Of a DNA stretch of 64,000 nucleotides, positions 1 through 11,642 are shown piece after piece; the first letter of the stretch is position 1; each line of letters begins with the position of its first letter. The position numbers and the translations under genes are program-made. The notes beneath the pieces are model-generated. The model was given only the letters and a program-made list of their open reading frames with translations. It was not told the DNA's origin and did not search any database. This DNA is from Sorghum bicolor (taxonomy: Eukaryota; Streptophyta; Magnoliopsida; Poales; Poaceae), in the NCBI RefSeq assembly GCF_000003195.3, contig NC_012871.2, forward strand, positions 48,641,862 through 48,705,861. The letters are read 5' to 3'.

Positions 1-1293
1 CACGATTGTCATATGATGTTGACGGTGTTCCTACCAATCGCAATAAGGGCTACCAAGCCAGAGTTTTTGAAGATGGCTATCACCCGCATGTGCTACTTCT
101 GGTCGAAGATCTCACAGAAGAAGATTAGCAAGACAGAGCTGAGTGACCTACATGATTTTGTCGTAGAGACCCAAAACCAACTAGAGATGTGTTTACCCCT
201 CGCTTTCTTCGACCCTATGGTACATCTCATGATTCACATGGTTTATCAGATACAGACGTTGGGCCCTTGCTACTTGCATGAAATGTGGTCGTATAAGCGG
301 TTCATGTCAGTTCTAAGCCGATACGTGCATAATCGTGCATACCCAGAGGGCGAAGAAGTCATCGAGTGCTGTCAAGAGTTCCTAAAAGTACAGAGAGGGA
401 TTGGTATTCCCGATTCTCACTACAAGGGTAGGCTGGCTGGGAAGGGCACAAATGGTAGAAAAATCTTCATCGACAATGAATACGCAGAAGTGAGTCGGGC
501 GCACTACGCTGTCTTGGTGAGCACAAAACTGATGGAACCATATATTGATGAACACATGGAGATCATCCAATCAGAGAGAAATGGTCGTACAGGTGATTGG
601 GTCATGAAACAACACAAGCAACGCCTAACTTCATGGTTGAAGAACCAAAACATACAGCCTGGAGAAACCATAGATTCTATTACCATCAGTAAGTTGGCAG
701 CGGGGCCATCAAGACAGGTGACATCTTGGAGTTCTTATGAGATCAATGGGTACACATACTATACCCACGCAAAGGATAGTAAATGTGTGAACCAAAACAG
801 TGGTGTTCGAGCAGTGGCTATCGGCGTAGGGGGACAAAAGATCGACTACTTTGGCATAATTGAAGATATATGGGAACTTGACTATGGAATTGAGGCACTA
901 AATGTGGCCCTATTTCGATGTCGCTGGATCAAGCAACATGAATTCAATGAAATCAGACTGAGGGTCATGGACCTTCAGAACATAGGCTACTAGGATGATC
1001 CATGGGTCCTTGCTTCACATGTTACATAGGTTTTCTATATGACCGACCCGCTCAGCATTGTCCCCCCAAAGATGAAACCTAAGCATGTGGTTATCCCTTG
1101 GAAACAACACATTATCAGAGTTGATGGCGTTGATGATGTTGAAGCCTACAATAAGTGTGATCAGATGCCGCTATTTATAGACTTTATTAACAAGATCGGT
1201 GTTGTGGAAAAAAACCTACCCAAAGACGTATTGCCATGGGAACGAAAAGGTGTGAAGTGGAAAACTATTATGGCGGCGGATACTAATAAATAG
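1..1293 (+). pseudogene. TNP2-like CACTA transposase, C-terminal part with two in-frame stops
   Basis: TNP2 is the transposase that cuts CACTA elements at their terminal repeats. The reading frame is already open at base 1, so the N-terminal catalytic part lies outside the window. Visible are the DUF4218-like region (residues like HDCHMMLTVFLPIAIRA, then the LHDFVVETQNQLEMC and FFDPMVHLMIHMVYQI blocks) and, near 830-960, the DUF4216-like block (VGGQKIDYFGIIEDIWELDY, VALFRCRW). TAG stops at 991-993 and 1030-1032 interrupt one continuous frame that resumes as MTDPLSIVPPKMKPKHVV and ends at 1293. Both stops sit where a CAG codon is plausible, which fits C-to-T decay of methylated DNA. Family assignment is confident; loss of function is inferred from the stops. 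Confidence 0.85.
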
Positions 1294-1298
1294 TCATT

Positions 1299-1462
1299 TG
1301 TATGTGTGTGAGACTACATTTATGTATCCATGTGAGACTACATTTATGTATGCGTGTGAGACTACATTTATGTATGCGTGTGAGACTATATTTGTGTATG
1401 CGTGTGAGACTACATTTATGTATGCGTGTGAGACTACATTTATGTATGCATCTGAGACTACA
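1299..1462. repeat. 24-bp minisatellite downstream of the transposase
   Basis: About six and a half tandem copies of a 24-bp unit of the form TATGYRTGTGAGACTACATT follow the transposase stop directly, with one- or two-base variants (TATGTATCCATGTGAG, TATATTTGTGTATGCG, TATGCATCTGAG). The unit length is a multiple of three, so the minus strand stays open as a repetitive eight-residue frame that I do not regard as a gene. The last unit leads into the 678-bp repeat block. Confidence 0.85.
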
Positions 1463-3780
1463 TATCAAATGTAGATCTTGATGAGTGGAACAAACTTGCA
1501 ATTCATGACTTTCGGAGTTGGGGCCGTCTAGGGTCCCGAAAACGTGCGTGTAGCCATGAAAATTTGAAATTTAATAATTTAAGTGGTCCAAACCATCTCA
1601 GATGAATAGTTGACCATTACACCAAATGTGTATCTTGATAAGGGGAACAAACTTTGTATTCATGACTTTGGCATCTGAGACCATCTTGGATCCGGTCAAA
1701 GTGTATTTTTTAAAAAATCCAATGTTTGACTTGGTCAAACTAGGTCAAACTAAGCAATAAAAGACCTCAAATGAAAAAAAAATTGAATACAACATAGTTA
1801 GACCTCATCAAGGTCTACCTTTGATACACAATACATGTTTGCATTTGGAAAAGTTTCGGTAAACTTAGTTCACATGTTTTACCCAAGGCGTGACTTGGTC
1901 AAACCTGGTCAAACGAGGGAGTAAATGACCTCAAATGAAAACTTTTGAATACAAGGTAGTTTGAGCTCATCAAGATACACATTCCATACATAGGACATTT
2001 TTGGATTTGAGAAAGTGTTTGTAAGCTCTAGTCACAAAGTCTTGAATCACACATAGACTTTATGGAACTACATGCGGGACTTGTGAATTTAGAACTGCAC
2101 TTTCTTAACGCTTTGTCAAATGCAAAAATGTCCTATATATCAAATGTAGATCTTGATGAGTGGAACAAACTTGCTATTCATGACTTTCAGAGTTGGGGCC
2201 GTCTAGGGTCCCGAAAATGTGCGTGTAGCCGTGAAAATTTGAAATTTCATAATTTGAGTGGTCCAAACCATCTCAGATGAAAAGTTGACCATTACACCAA
2301 ATGTGTATCTTGATAAGGGGATCAAACTTTGTATTCATGACTTTTGCATCTGAGACCATCTCGGGTCCGGTCAAAGTGTATTTTCTAAAAAATCTAATGT
2401 TTGACTTGGTCAAACTAGATCAAACTAGGCAATAAAAGACCTCAAATGAAAACAATTTGAATACAACATAGTTAGACCTCATCAAGGTCTACCTTTGATA
2501 CACAATACATGTTTGCATTTGGAAAAGTTTTGGTAAACTCAGTTCACATGTTTTGAAAACCCAAGGCGTGACTTGGTCAAACCTGGTCAAACGAGGGAGT
2601 AAATGACCTCAAATGAAAAACTTTTGAATATAAGGTAGTTAGTGCTCATCAAGATACACATTCCATACATAGGACATTTTTGCATTTGAGAAAGTGTTTG
2701 TAAACTCTAGTTACAAAGTCTTGAATCACACATAGACTTTATGGAACTACATGCGGGACTTGAGGATTTAGAACTGCACTTTCTTATCGCTTTGTCAAAT
2801 GCAAAAATGTTCTATATATCAAATGTAGATCTTTATGAGTGGAACAAACTTGCTATTCATTACTTTCGGAGTTGGGGCTGTCTAGGGTCCCGAAAACGTG
2901 CGTGTAGCCGTGAAAATTTGAAATTTCATAATTTAAGTGGTCCAAACCATCTCAGATGAAAAGTTGACCGTTACACCAAATGTGTATCTTGATAAGGGGA
3001 ACAAACTTTGTATTCATGACTTTTGCATCTGAGACCATCTCGGGTCCGGTCAAAGTGTATTTTCTAAAAAATCCAATGTTTGACTTGGTCAAACTAGGTC
3101 AAACTAGGCAATAAAAGACCTCAAATGAAAAAAATTGAATACAACATAGTTAGACCTCATCAAGGTCTACCTTTTATACACAATACATGTTTGCATTTGG
3201 AAAAGTTTCGGTAAACTCAGTTCACATGTTTTGAAAACCCAAGGCGTGACTTGGTCAAACCTGGTCAAATGAGGGAGTAAATGACCTTAAATGAAAAACT
3301 TTTGAATACAAGGTAGTTAGAGCTCATCAAGATACACATTCCATACATAGGACATTTTTGCATTTGAGAAAGTGTTTGTAAACTCTAGTCACAAAGTCTT
3401 GAATCACACATAGACTTTATGGAACTACATGCGGGACTTGTGGATTTAGAACTGCACTTTCTTAACGCTTTGTTAAATGCAAAAATGTCATATATATCAA
3501 ATGTAGATCTTGATGAGTGAAACAAACTTGTTATTCATAACTTTCGGAGTTGGGGCTGTCTAGGGTCCCAAAACGTGTGTGTAGCCGTGAAAATTTGAAA
3601 TTTCAAAATTTTAGTGGTCCAAACCATCTCACATGAAAAGTTAACCATTATACCAAATGTGTATCTTGATAAGGGGAACAAACTTTGTACTCATGACTTT
3701 TGCATCTGAGACCATCTCGGGTCCGGTCAAAGTGTATTTTCTAAAAATTCCAATGTATGACTTGGTCAAACTAGGCAAAA
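1460..3780. repeat. Tandem array, about 3.4 copies of a 678-bp unit
   Basis: The landmark ATATCAAATGTAGATCTT recurs near 1461, 2138, 2817 and 3495, giving periods of about 677, 679 and 678 bp. A second landmark, TATGGAACTACATGCGGGAC, recurs near 2061, 2740 and 3419. The last copy is cut off near 3780. Each unit contains shorter internal repeats of the type GACTTGGTCAAAC and AGGTCAAAC. The copies are roughly 95% alike by eye. The array separates the two CACTA genes; internal tandem arrays are common in grass CACTA elements. Short reading frames at 2062 and 2741 are the same repeat translated twice and are not genes. Confidence 0.9.
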
Positions 3781-4100
3781 AAATAAACTTTGCATATATA
3801 TATATATATATATAAATTAATCATAAAAATGTTTGAAATAATTCAAAATTATTACATATTAGGTCAAATGAGGCACTAAAGAATTTTTAAATTTACACAA
3901 ATCTATTTTTTAATTCCAAAACAATTTAGTTTGAAATTATATAATGTATATAAATTAAATATAAAAATACTTCGAATGGTTTGAAATGATATAATATATA
4001 TAAATTAAATATAAAAATACATGGCATAAATTAAAATTATTATATAAATACATTTTGAACTTTAAGTATATTAAAAAAATGATTTTTCATTTGAAGAAAA
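3781..4100. other. AT-rich spacer without genes
   Basis: After a short TA dinucleotide run (about 3796-3815) come roughly 300 bases of AT-rich sequence with a repeated motif around ATATAAATTAAATATAAAAATAC (seen near 3948 and 3998). No reading frame or RNA gene is recognisable. Confidence 0.6.
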
Positions 4101-4106
4101 CCACAG

Positions 4107-4136
4107 TAAGGGCGGTTCACATCTGAACCGCCCTTA
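4107..4136. repeat. Perfect hairpin resembling the CACTA subterminal repeat
   Basis: Arms TAAGGGCGGTTCA and TGAACCGCCCTTA (13 bp, no mismatch) flank a 4-base loop. The same arm sequence (TAAGGGCGGTT/AACCGCC) recurs several times next to the right terminus of the transposon at 47318-47560. In En/Spm-type elements such subterminal repeats bind the element's own regulatory protein. Here the motif sits about 20 bp upstream of a TATA-like box for the second gene. Confidence 0.8.
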
Positions 4137-4150
4137 TAGTGGGGCTGCCC

Positions 4151-4162
4151 TCCATAAAAGGA
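4151..4162 (+). promoter_or_regulatory. TATA-like box for the second CACTA gene
   Basis: CCATAAAAGG lies at the abrupt boundary between AT-rich sequence to the left and a GC-rich leader to the right. A canonical donor-like site about 525 bp downstream and an acceptor at 8168-8169 suggest a transcript starting just right of this box. It is inferred from sequence only. Confidence 0.45.
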
Positions 4163-4686
4163 GCCTCCGTTCGCAGCGCCTAAGTCAGGGCGTTCACATT
4201 CGCATTTGGACGCCGTCAGGCTGCCCGAATCCCCCCCGATTCGATCGGAACCCTAGCCGCCGCCGGGGCCCATGCCACGCCACCACTCTCCTCCCCGAGC
4301 TCTCCTCCCCATCCCCCTTCGCCCGTGTCCGTGCCACGCCACCACTCTGCTGCCGGTCGCCCGGTCGGAACCCTAGCCGCCGCCGGGAGCCAGATCTGCA
4401 CACGGCCGCCCACCCGCGCCCGCCTTCACAAGCTCGGTGAGTCTGGCCGAGGACCTCTATCGTCCACGAGCTCTTCTTCGGTGCGTCCACGAGCTCTTCT
4501 TCTGTGAGCTCGGCGACCTGCTTCCGTCCATGTGCGAGCCAGTGCGCTCCGCCCTGTCAGAACCCTAGACGTCACCGAGGGCTGAAGCTCCACACGCGGC
4601 CGCCCGCCCGTCGGTGAGCCTGGGCACTCCGCCAGCTAGGAATCCTAGGCGCCGCCCGTCCGTGACTCTCTCCTTCTCCTCCAAAG
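4163..4686 (+). other. GC-rich, probably noncoding leader exon of the second CACTA gene
   Basis: This stretch is markedly GC-rich compared with its flanks and contains two copies of the block TCGGAACCCTAGCCGCCGCC (near 4244 and 4365) along with repeated CACGCCACCACTCT. It ends at a plausible splice donor (CCAAAG|GTATTT at 4686/4687). Frames open here on either strand look like by-products of GC richness and tandem duplication. The leader may be untranslated: joined to the acceptor at 8169 it gives only a short upstream frame before the ATG at 8183. Confidence 0.4.
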
Positions 4687-7600
4687 GTATTTTCTTGATG
4701 AACTATTTTCCGCCTTCTAGGAACCTAAAGGTGGTAATGGTTTGGATTAGAACCGGATCATATGGGTTGGTTTTACCTCTGGGTCTTGATTGGATGGAGC
4801 GAAACAGTTTACGTCTAGCAATGGTCTGGTTTGGACTGGTTTTAGGATTAAAATGGTTTGGTCTAGATTGAGTTAGCAATGGTCTGAACCATACGCTGGT
4901 TTGGTTTCATTTTGCATGTGGATTGGTTTGGTTTAGTCTACAAAGGTGAAATGGCGGGGTGGTTTGGAATAATCTAATGCTGCTATGGAGAATGGTGTGG
5001 CTTGGGTTTGTTTGGATTTGAGACCATTACCAGCTTGATAGGAACCCCTAGACTGAGTGTTCTACCTATCTCTGTATTAAGGTGTACTCGGTGGACTCTG
5101 CTAATAGCTTTGTGACTTGAAATAGGTCTATTAATTTTTAGTTTATAAATTAATTGTTATCTTCCTACTAGCTTTTAGTTTATAAATTAATTGTTGTTGC
5201 TTTCTTCTGAACATTCTGGTTAATGATGCTTTTGCCTGATCGTATTTGACATGAATATTATTATGGATTCAGGAAATGTTTCCTCAATCATCTATTATCT
5301 TTATGTTTGACTCTGAACTCTATTTGTATGATCTTTGACTTCTAGTTTGTTCCATTATCATTTGATAGTCAATCTGTTTACTTTGACTTCTATGCCTTGC
5401 ATTAGCTGATTAGTTTAGTTTACTCTGTAGACCTATTACTAGTTACCTTCACATGATTTTTGCTCGATGCCATTGTTTTTTATGTTAACTTTAGAAGACA
5501 CAACATTATAGGACTTGGCTTCTGATTATGACAATATTTTAGCGATTGTCTAAGTCAAATAGGTACAATCAAAGCTAATAACAATTCCACATTAATGCTA
5601 CATTCTTGACTGTTCCCCCTCTTGATTAGTACTTGCTGTCCAACTATGTTGATTTGTGGTGGCTTACTGTTATTTTAATTTGTGGCTTATTGTAATCCTA
5701 CTACTACTGCTTTTGTACTACAACTGTACTACTACTCTCTCTATGACAGTTTTATATACTGAGGCATAATTACTGTTGTTTATATAGCAGGCTCCTTATA
5801 TGCCACTCCTCTCTACTACTACTACTACTCTACTGTTGCTGTGGCTTACTGGCATAATTTTGAATTGATGACATTTTTTGAACCGTGCTCCTCTATACTA
5901 CTACTATACTCTCTCTCCTCTACTATTGTTTTGCCCATGATGAAATTGTCTAATTCAATACATTATTTTAGAATATGAGCTGATGATCCAAAACTTATGA
6001 GTAACTTGGCATCATTACTAGCTGCCTCTATAGTGCCTTCTTCTCTGTTTTGATGCCTTGATGCTCCAAGTTCTTGATCAAATGATGCTAGACATGTTTC
6101 TGAGGCCTTTTTTAAACCTTTCCCTCTCCTCACCTCTCCTTCCTCACTGCTCCTTCTATCTCTCTTCTCTTTTCTACTCTCATCCTCTCTCCAACACTAC
6201 TGCACTAGTCTACTACTAGTGCTAGCTACTGCTCTACTCTAGTACTCTACTAGTACTACACTACTACTGCTCTACTACTGCTGTTGTGCTCCAACTCTAC
6301 TACTACCCTCTCTTTGACAGTTTTATAAACTGTGCTCCTCTATACTACTACTCTTCTCCTCTCCTACTACTTCTATGATTTTTCTTCTCTCCTTTTGTTT
6401 TGCCGGTGATGAGATTGTCTAAGTCCATTCATTATATGGAATATGAGCTAATGATCAAGAACTTGTGAGGAACATGGCATTGTTACCAGCGACCCCTATA
6501 TCACCTCCTGTTCTCTATTACGATGCCTTTATGCTCCAAGTTCATGATCAAATGATGATTGACATGGTACTAATGCCTTCACTACTTGTACTACTTGTGT
6601 TTTTTCAAAATTTCTTGCTCGATGATACAAAAGGTGTAGTGAGACAACATGACAGTCAAATACCCATAGCTTCTCCTAGACCGAAAGCTTCTGGTGGAAA
6701 CTCGTCTCGAATGGAGTGCCATTGGATACTAGCCTCCCCTAGAGGTTTTCGGTCTTGTAGTGCAAATGGGTTTTCTCTTAACCTATTACTGACTGTCATG
6801 TAAGTCTATGATCTATGATCACCACAGAGCAGCGGATGGCTCTATAAAGCAGCAACCCGCTAATTTGAGGGCACATGAGTTTCTTCTTCTACTACTAGTA
6901 CCGATTACTAATTTGTCTTCTTTGTCTGTTCTCTCTCTTCTCTTCTCCTCTCTTCTGCTGCTGCTACTACTAAAGCACTGCTGCTCTCTCTTCTCCTCTC
7001 TTCAACCTACTTCTCTGTTTTGATGCCTTGATGCTCCAAGTTCTTGATGAAATGATGGTAGACATGTTTCTAAGGCCTTTTTTAAACCTTTCCCTCTACT
7101 CACCTCTCCTTCCTCTCTGCTCCTTCTGTCTCTCTTCTCTTTTCTACTCTCATCCTCTCTCCAACACTACTGCACTAGTCTACTACTAGTGCTAGTTGCT
7201 GCTCTACTCTAGTACTCTACTAGTACTACACTACTGTTGGGGCTTAATGTCATTTTGAATTGTGGTGGCTTACTGTCATTTTAATTTGTGGCTTACTGTA
7301 ATCCTCCTACTACTGCTGTTGTGCTCCAACTCTACTACTACCCCTCTCTATGACAGTTTTATAAACTGTGCTCCTCTATACTACTACTGTACTACTCTAC
7401 TCTACTACTACTACTACTACTATTGCACTACTGCACTAGTTTACTACTAGTGCTAGCTGCTGCTCTACTCTAGTCTACTACTTTTTTTTCAAAATTTCTT
7501 GCTCGATGATACAAAAGGTGTAGTGAGACAACATGACAGTCAAATACCCATAGCTTCTCCTAGACTGAAAGCTTCTGGGGGAAACTCGTCTCGAATGGAG

Positions 7601-8169
7601 TGCCATTGGATACTAGCCTCCCCTAGAGGTTTCTGGTCTTGTACTGCAAATGGGTTTTCTCTTAACCTATTACTTATTGTCATGTAAGTCTATGATCTAT
7701 GATCACCACAGAGCAGCGGATGGCTCTATAAAGCAGCAATCCGCTAATTTGACGGCACATGAGTTTCTTCTTCTTCTTCTACTACTACCGATTACTAATT
7801 TGTCTCCTTTGTCTGTTCTCTCTCCTATCTTTTTCTCTCTTCTCTGTTTTGATGCCTTCTTCTCTATTTTGATGCCTTCATGCTCCAAGTTCATGATCAA
7901 ATGATGGTAGACATGTTTCTGAGGCCTTTTTTAAACACTACTACTACTACAGCACTGCTGCTGCTACTACTACTAAAGCACTGCTGCTCTCTCTTCTCCT
8001 CGCTTCAACCTACTACTACTACTAATGCATTGCTGCTCTCTCTTCTCCTCTCTTCAACCTACTACTACTACTAAAGCACTGTTGCTACTACTACTACTAA
8101 AGCGCTGCTGCTGCTGCTGCTACTACTACTACTACTACTAAAGCACACTTTATTCCTTTCATCTGTTAG
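4687..8169 (+). other. Long 5' intron with segmental duplications and CTA microsatellites
   Basis: The segment starts with GT and ends with a strong pyrimidine-rich acceptor (CCTTTCATCTGTTAG at 8155-8169). It is T-rich and dominated by CTACTACTA-type simple repeats (for example 8104-8145). Blocks are duplicated: about 6045-6245 with 7013-7235 (landmark GATGCCTTGATGCTCCAAG), and about 6600-6905 with 7487-7790 (landmark TTCTTGCTCGATGATACAAA). Further short copies of the first landmark occur at 6521 and 7868. GT-rich repeats of the GGTTTGG type occupy 4740-4990. No protein domain is recognisable in any frame, and the frames near 6465 and 7499 are two copies of the same duplicated block. Confidence 0.6.
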
Positions 8170-8182
8170 AACAAATCATGAA

Positions 8183-9954
8183 ATGACACGGACAACAAGC
8201 AATGCAGCCCGATCCAACGAACATGAAGAGCACCCTAGCCCTAGAGAGCAAGAAATACATGATCAGTTTTCTCAGGAACAGTTTGATGAAGAAGTGGGCA
8301 ATGGTGTAGCATTTATGCTTACTCAGGTGGAGTCTGGCGAGGAGCAAGGGGGAGAAGCGGGAAGAGGAGAGACTGATGAAGGATCAAGCAAGGACAATGA
8401 CTCAACCTCGGGATATAAAAGTCCTGAGGATCCACACCCATGTGAACCTAGACGGAAGCCAACGACGGATGAGTTGGACAAGGACTTTGACCCAAACGAG
8501 GAGGTAGGGATATGAAGGTCCCTTAGTAAATCATAAATTTTGGTAACGATATGGCTGTGTTACCTCTACTAACACTTTGACCTGTTGTTTATACAGGTCC
8601 CTCCTAAACCTCCAAAAAGACCACGTCGGCGTCCAGCACGTTTCGCCGGACATGACGGGGCAAGGGAAAGGTGGGCAGAGGCAACAGGCACAGAGACTAC
8701 CATTGTGGCCTCTGCTCTGCAACCTGAAGGCACAACCTCGGCCTCGACTACCAAAGTGAAAAGGAAAGGAGGGGTCAGAAAGCCAAACCACTATCCAAAT
8801 GCAAAAATGATTTATGTGATTGACGAGGTTGGGGAAGAAGGGAAGATCCTTAAGCCAAAGGAGTTCCAATCAAAATTCCATAATGCAATTGGGGCCCTAG
8901 TCAGAAACAAGTTGAACCCATCAATCTGTAATTGGCACGACTATCCAGAGGACATAAATGATGACCTATGGAAAAATCGTCTGTTGGTCAATTTTAATTT
9001 TAGGATTCCGGCAGAGAAGCTACCCCTAGTAAGACGACGTGCTATGAAGATGATGGGAGAATCCTTCCGACGTTGGAGGAATGAGCTGAACACTGAGTAC
9101 ATCAAAAAGGGGTTAACTCCGTACCATAAGTATGGACACATCACTCCTGCTATCTGGGCGTTGCTCGTGGCTGAGAAGACTGCACCAGAATCTTTGGCCT
9201 TAAGTGAAAAGAATAGCTTGCAGGCGAAGAAGAACATCCACCACCCTCGTCTAGGCCCCAGTGGCTACGAGGGCAAGGAAGAGATGTTTAGAAAGATGGA
9301 AGATGAGGTCGTAGCTGCTAGGAATACAAAAGTAATGAAATTGAAGCCACGCACCAAGCGTTGGGTCTTTGCAAGGAATCTTGAAGAATCAGGCAGCAGT
9401 CTGAAATTTGCCAAGCCAGAGACCGAGGAGGCAGTGTCAAGGAAAATGAAATATTCTGAAGACATCGAGAAGGGCTCATTCACTCCTTCTAGAGAGAAGG
9501 ACGAGCTTTGCCTTGGCTTGGGAAACCCCGAGCACACAGGCCGTGTTAGGGGGTTAGGGAAACATAAGACCTGGAAGGAAGGATTTCGAGAGGATGTGGA
9601 GATGTACAAGAAACATGGTAGAAACCGGGAGGAGAGTCTTGCCACCCTAGTGAAGACCCTAGTTGCCAAGGAACTACAGGAGCAAGGACTGTCTACTGAG
9701 CGACGGTCACAAATGGAGCCACCTAGGGATTTGGTTCTAGTTGGTAGCCCTCCAAATGTTCAAAGCAGCCAAGGTTCCAATGCAACCTCCGCCTCAGTCG
9801 ATCACATACGGGTGCCAACTCATTGCATCCTGTTGATTCCCATCAGTAGGGGACAGGAGATGGCTGAGGTGGCAACGGGTCTGGCACATCCTCCAATTCC
9901 AGGCGACCTCTGGCACCATAAACCGGTCCCGACCGACTATAGTAAGGTTGAGGT
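8183..9954 (+). pseudogene. Second CACTA gene (TNPD-like, Transposase_24 region), 5' coding exons cut by a retrotransposon
   Basis: Exon 1 is 8183-8503 and exon 2 begins at 8597 (donor GAG|GTAGGG, acceptor ATACAG|GTCCCT); the frame is kept across the 93-bp intron. Exon 1 is acidic and low-complexity. Exon 2 carries a basic PPKPPKRPRRRPAR stretch that could be a nuclear localisation or DNA-binding segment. It then carries a Transposase_24-like region: the WRNELNTEYIKKGLTPY and RWVFARNLEESGSS blocks and LGLGNPEHTGRVRGLGKHKT, ending in a helical segment before residue 410 of the exon. Such second products accompany TNP2 and bind element ends. The exon is interrupted at 9954/9955 by the Tat element and resumes in frame at 44790. 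The ATG at 8183 is the first in this frame after the acceptor at 8169. Confidence 0.75.
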
Positions 9955-10669
9955 TGTTGACGCCGTTTTTGGACACGTGCCCGGGGATCGGTAAGGTATA
10001 GATCGGCAGATGGAGTAACGGTAACTAGTCTGCAGGGAAGTTGCCGATGAAGGTAGTTGCCGATGAAGAGACGATTGAATGTGACTAACTCCAGAGGTGG
10101 TGACGTGCTCGTACCGATGATCAGTATTGGTGTTTGCCGATAGCCGTAATAGGGGATCTGCCGATGACTCTGAAGGGAAGCGTGGAGATTGTCGGTTGGT
10201 CTGCGGTGGTGTCCCGGTCGGTTACAAGGGGTGGTTTTATGTTTTCCTTAGTTGTTTAAATTCATTTTGTATACGGATTCTGTTTAAATTGGAATTTGAG
10301 TCCTAGTTGTGTCTGATTGTAGCTCTTTGAGCAGGGTATAAATGTAGACTCTAGGGCCTTGTAATGAAAAATCTATCAATCAATCAAACATAAGTTTTTA
10401 CTCATATTCCAGCATCTACTTTTTCGACGACTTCGTCATATTTTCCTTTTTATTACGAGTTCTTAGGGATTCGTCGACTTAAGCTCGGCGTGTTCTCAAG
10501 TTCCGCGTGATCACCTCTTGGCCGTGACATCCGGGCGCATCGCTGTTGTCGGGACCAAAGTGGTCGAGTTACCAACTTTATCGATTGTAAAGGTCAAATC
10601 TACTGGCACGCCTTAACTTTTAAATTGGGTATTAGCCCTTTGTGTTTGCAGATCAGTTTTGCATCAACA
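9955..10669 (+). repeat. 5' LTR of the Tat element
   Basis: This 715-bp repeat matches 44075-44789 at about 96%. It has TGTTGA...TCAACA ends, a TATA box at 10336-10343 and a downstream AATGAAAAATCTATCAATC stretch that may lie near the polyadenylation region. The first 250 bases contain several GCCGAT hexamers (see findings). Confidence 0.93.
10336..10343 (+). promoter_or_regulatory. TATA box in the Tat 5' LTR
   Basis: GTATAAAT within GCAGGGTATAAATGTAGAC is the only good TATA match in the LTR and is conserved in the 3' LTR at 44457-44464. Transcription would start about 30 bp downstream. Confidence 0.65.
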
Positions 10670-10676
10670 CATCTTT

Positions 10677-10694
10677 TGGCACGCCCGGTGGGAC
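10677..10694 (+). other. Probable primer-binding site of the Tat element
   Basis: TGGCACGCCCGGTGGGAC begins seven bases after the LTR end and just before the first gag ATG. TGG at its start fits pairing with the CCA end of a tRNA. I cannot assign the tRNA species with confidence. Confidence 0.55.
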
Positions 10695-10704
10695 TAGATT
10701 CAAG

Positions 10705-11642
10705 ATGAAGATCAACATGTCGACTACCGAGTTTGACTTGGAGAACGTCATCCCCGTGACGGAAGCCAATCTCAGAGATGAGCAGAAGCAAGCTATTGCA
10801 AAAGCCATGGAGGATTATAAGCAACAATGTTTGAAGTCCTTCAGCATCAACAGGAGTGGCGAAGTAATCCAGAAAGAAGCACTACCGGCTCCTCGGCAGG
10901 TTACTTTTGAAGCCAATCCTGGTAAACTTCAAGACATAGTTGATAACGCTATTAACCGTGCCTTGATCAATCAAGCTGGTGTGTTGTCCAATACGGTTTT
11001 CAATGCCGTGGCTAGAACTTTCAAAGAAGGACAATTGCCACCAAATTATGTGGGTCCTGCTCATCATCAGCTAGGGTCACCAGTGGTCACAGCTCCATCG
11101 GCTACAACAGCCGCTGTGAGTGTAGAAACTACTTCTCCTCCGAGCACATTAGGGGTCACCGATGTGCAATCTACATCAACAATGGCCAATCCATCAACAT
11201 CTGACAGGCAGATCAAGCTTGCAATAGATCTATTGGCATCGGCAATGTCGGGATCTGTTTCTCCCAACTGGTGGGGTTATGGTATGCCTCCGGAGATGAT
11301 GTTGAAGACGCCTGGGACATCTCAAACGGCTGACATGAGAGGCAAGGCTCCTATGACATCGGCACCTCCAAATCTATCGATGAATCAGAGTCCCCAGTAT
11401 ACTATGACTACTACTGCAAGACCTTACACTGGGAATTCTCAAGCTCCAACGTTCCAAATGCCCAACGCATCGGCAGACTCGATGCTGACGCAGCAGAGGT
11501 TCATGACACAACCACGGTACGTCAATTCAATGATGATGCCCAATTTCCAGCCATCGGCAGGGTCCATGTCGATGAATCCTAATAATGGATGGACAGGGCA
11601 GCTGGTCTTTCCACAAATGTCTCAGCAGAATCATCAGGCTCC
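10705..11642 (+). pseudogene. Tat gag, N-terminal part
   Basis: The frame opens with ATG at 10705, shortly after the primer-binding site, and runs in frame into the next insertion. Its product is rich in Pro, Ser, Thr, Met and Gln, including a helical stretch at the start (VTEANLRDEQKQAIAKAMED) and an MPP/MPN-rich low-complexity tail. No zinc knuckle is present. Similar leading regions precede the capsid domain in grass Tat elements. The frame is interrupted at 11642 by a solo LTR and resumes at 13549 after the duplicated target is counted once. The few residues past 11642 are encoded by the insertion, not by gag. Confidence 0.7.

Noticed and set aside
1283..1501. Repetitive minus-strand protein (KCSLTRIH units) and a CRISPR-like look
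   Set aside because: It is the 24-bp minisatellite read in a frame of three. There are no spacers of unique sequence, and this is plant DNA.
4194..4871. Several GC-rich frames on both strands as genes
   Set aside because: Composition and an internal duplication keep frames open. No domain is recognised, and the region fits a noncoding leader.
6465..6803. 112-residue frame in the CACTA intron as a gene
   Set aside because: Part of a duplicated intron block, with no domain and poor coding character. The second copy is shorter and differs mainly by random changes.
9265..9669. Minus-strand frame of 134 residues in the CACTA second gene
   Set aside because: It is antisense to a well-supported exon and has no domain.
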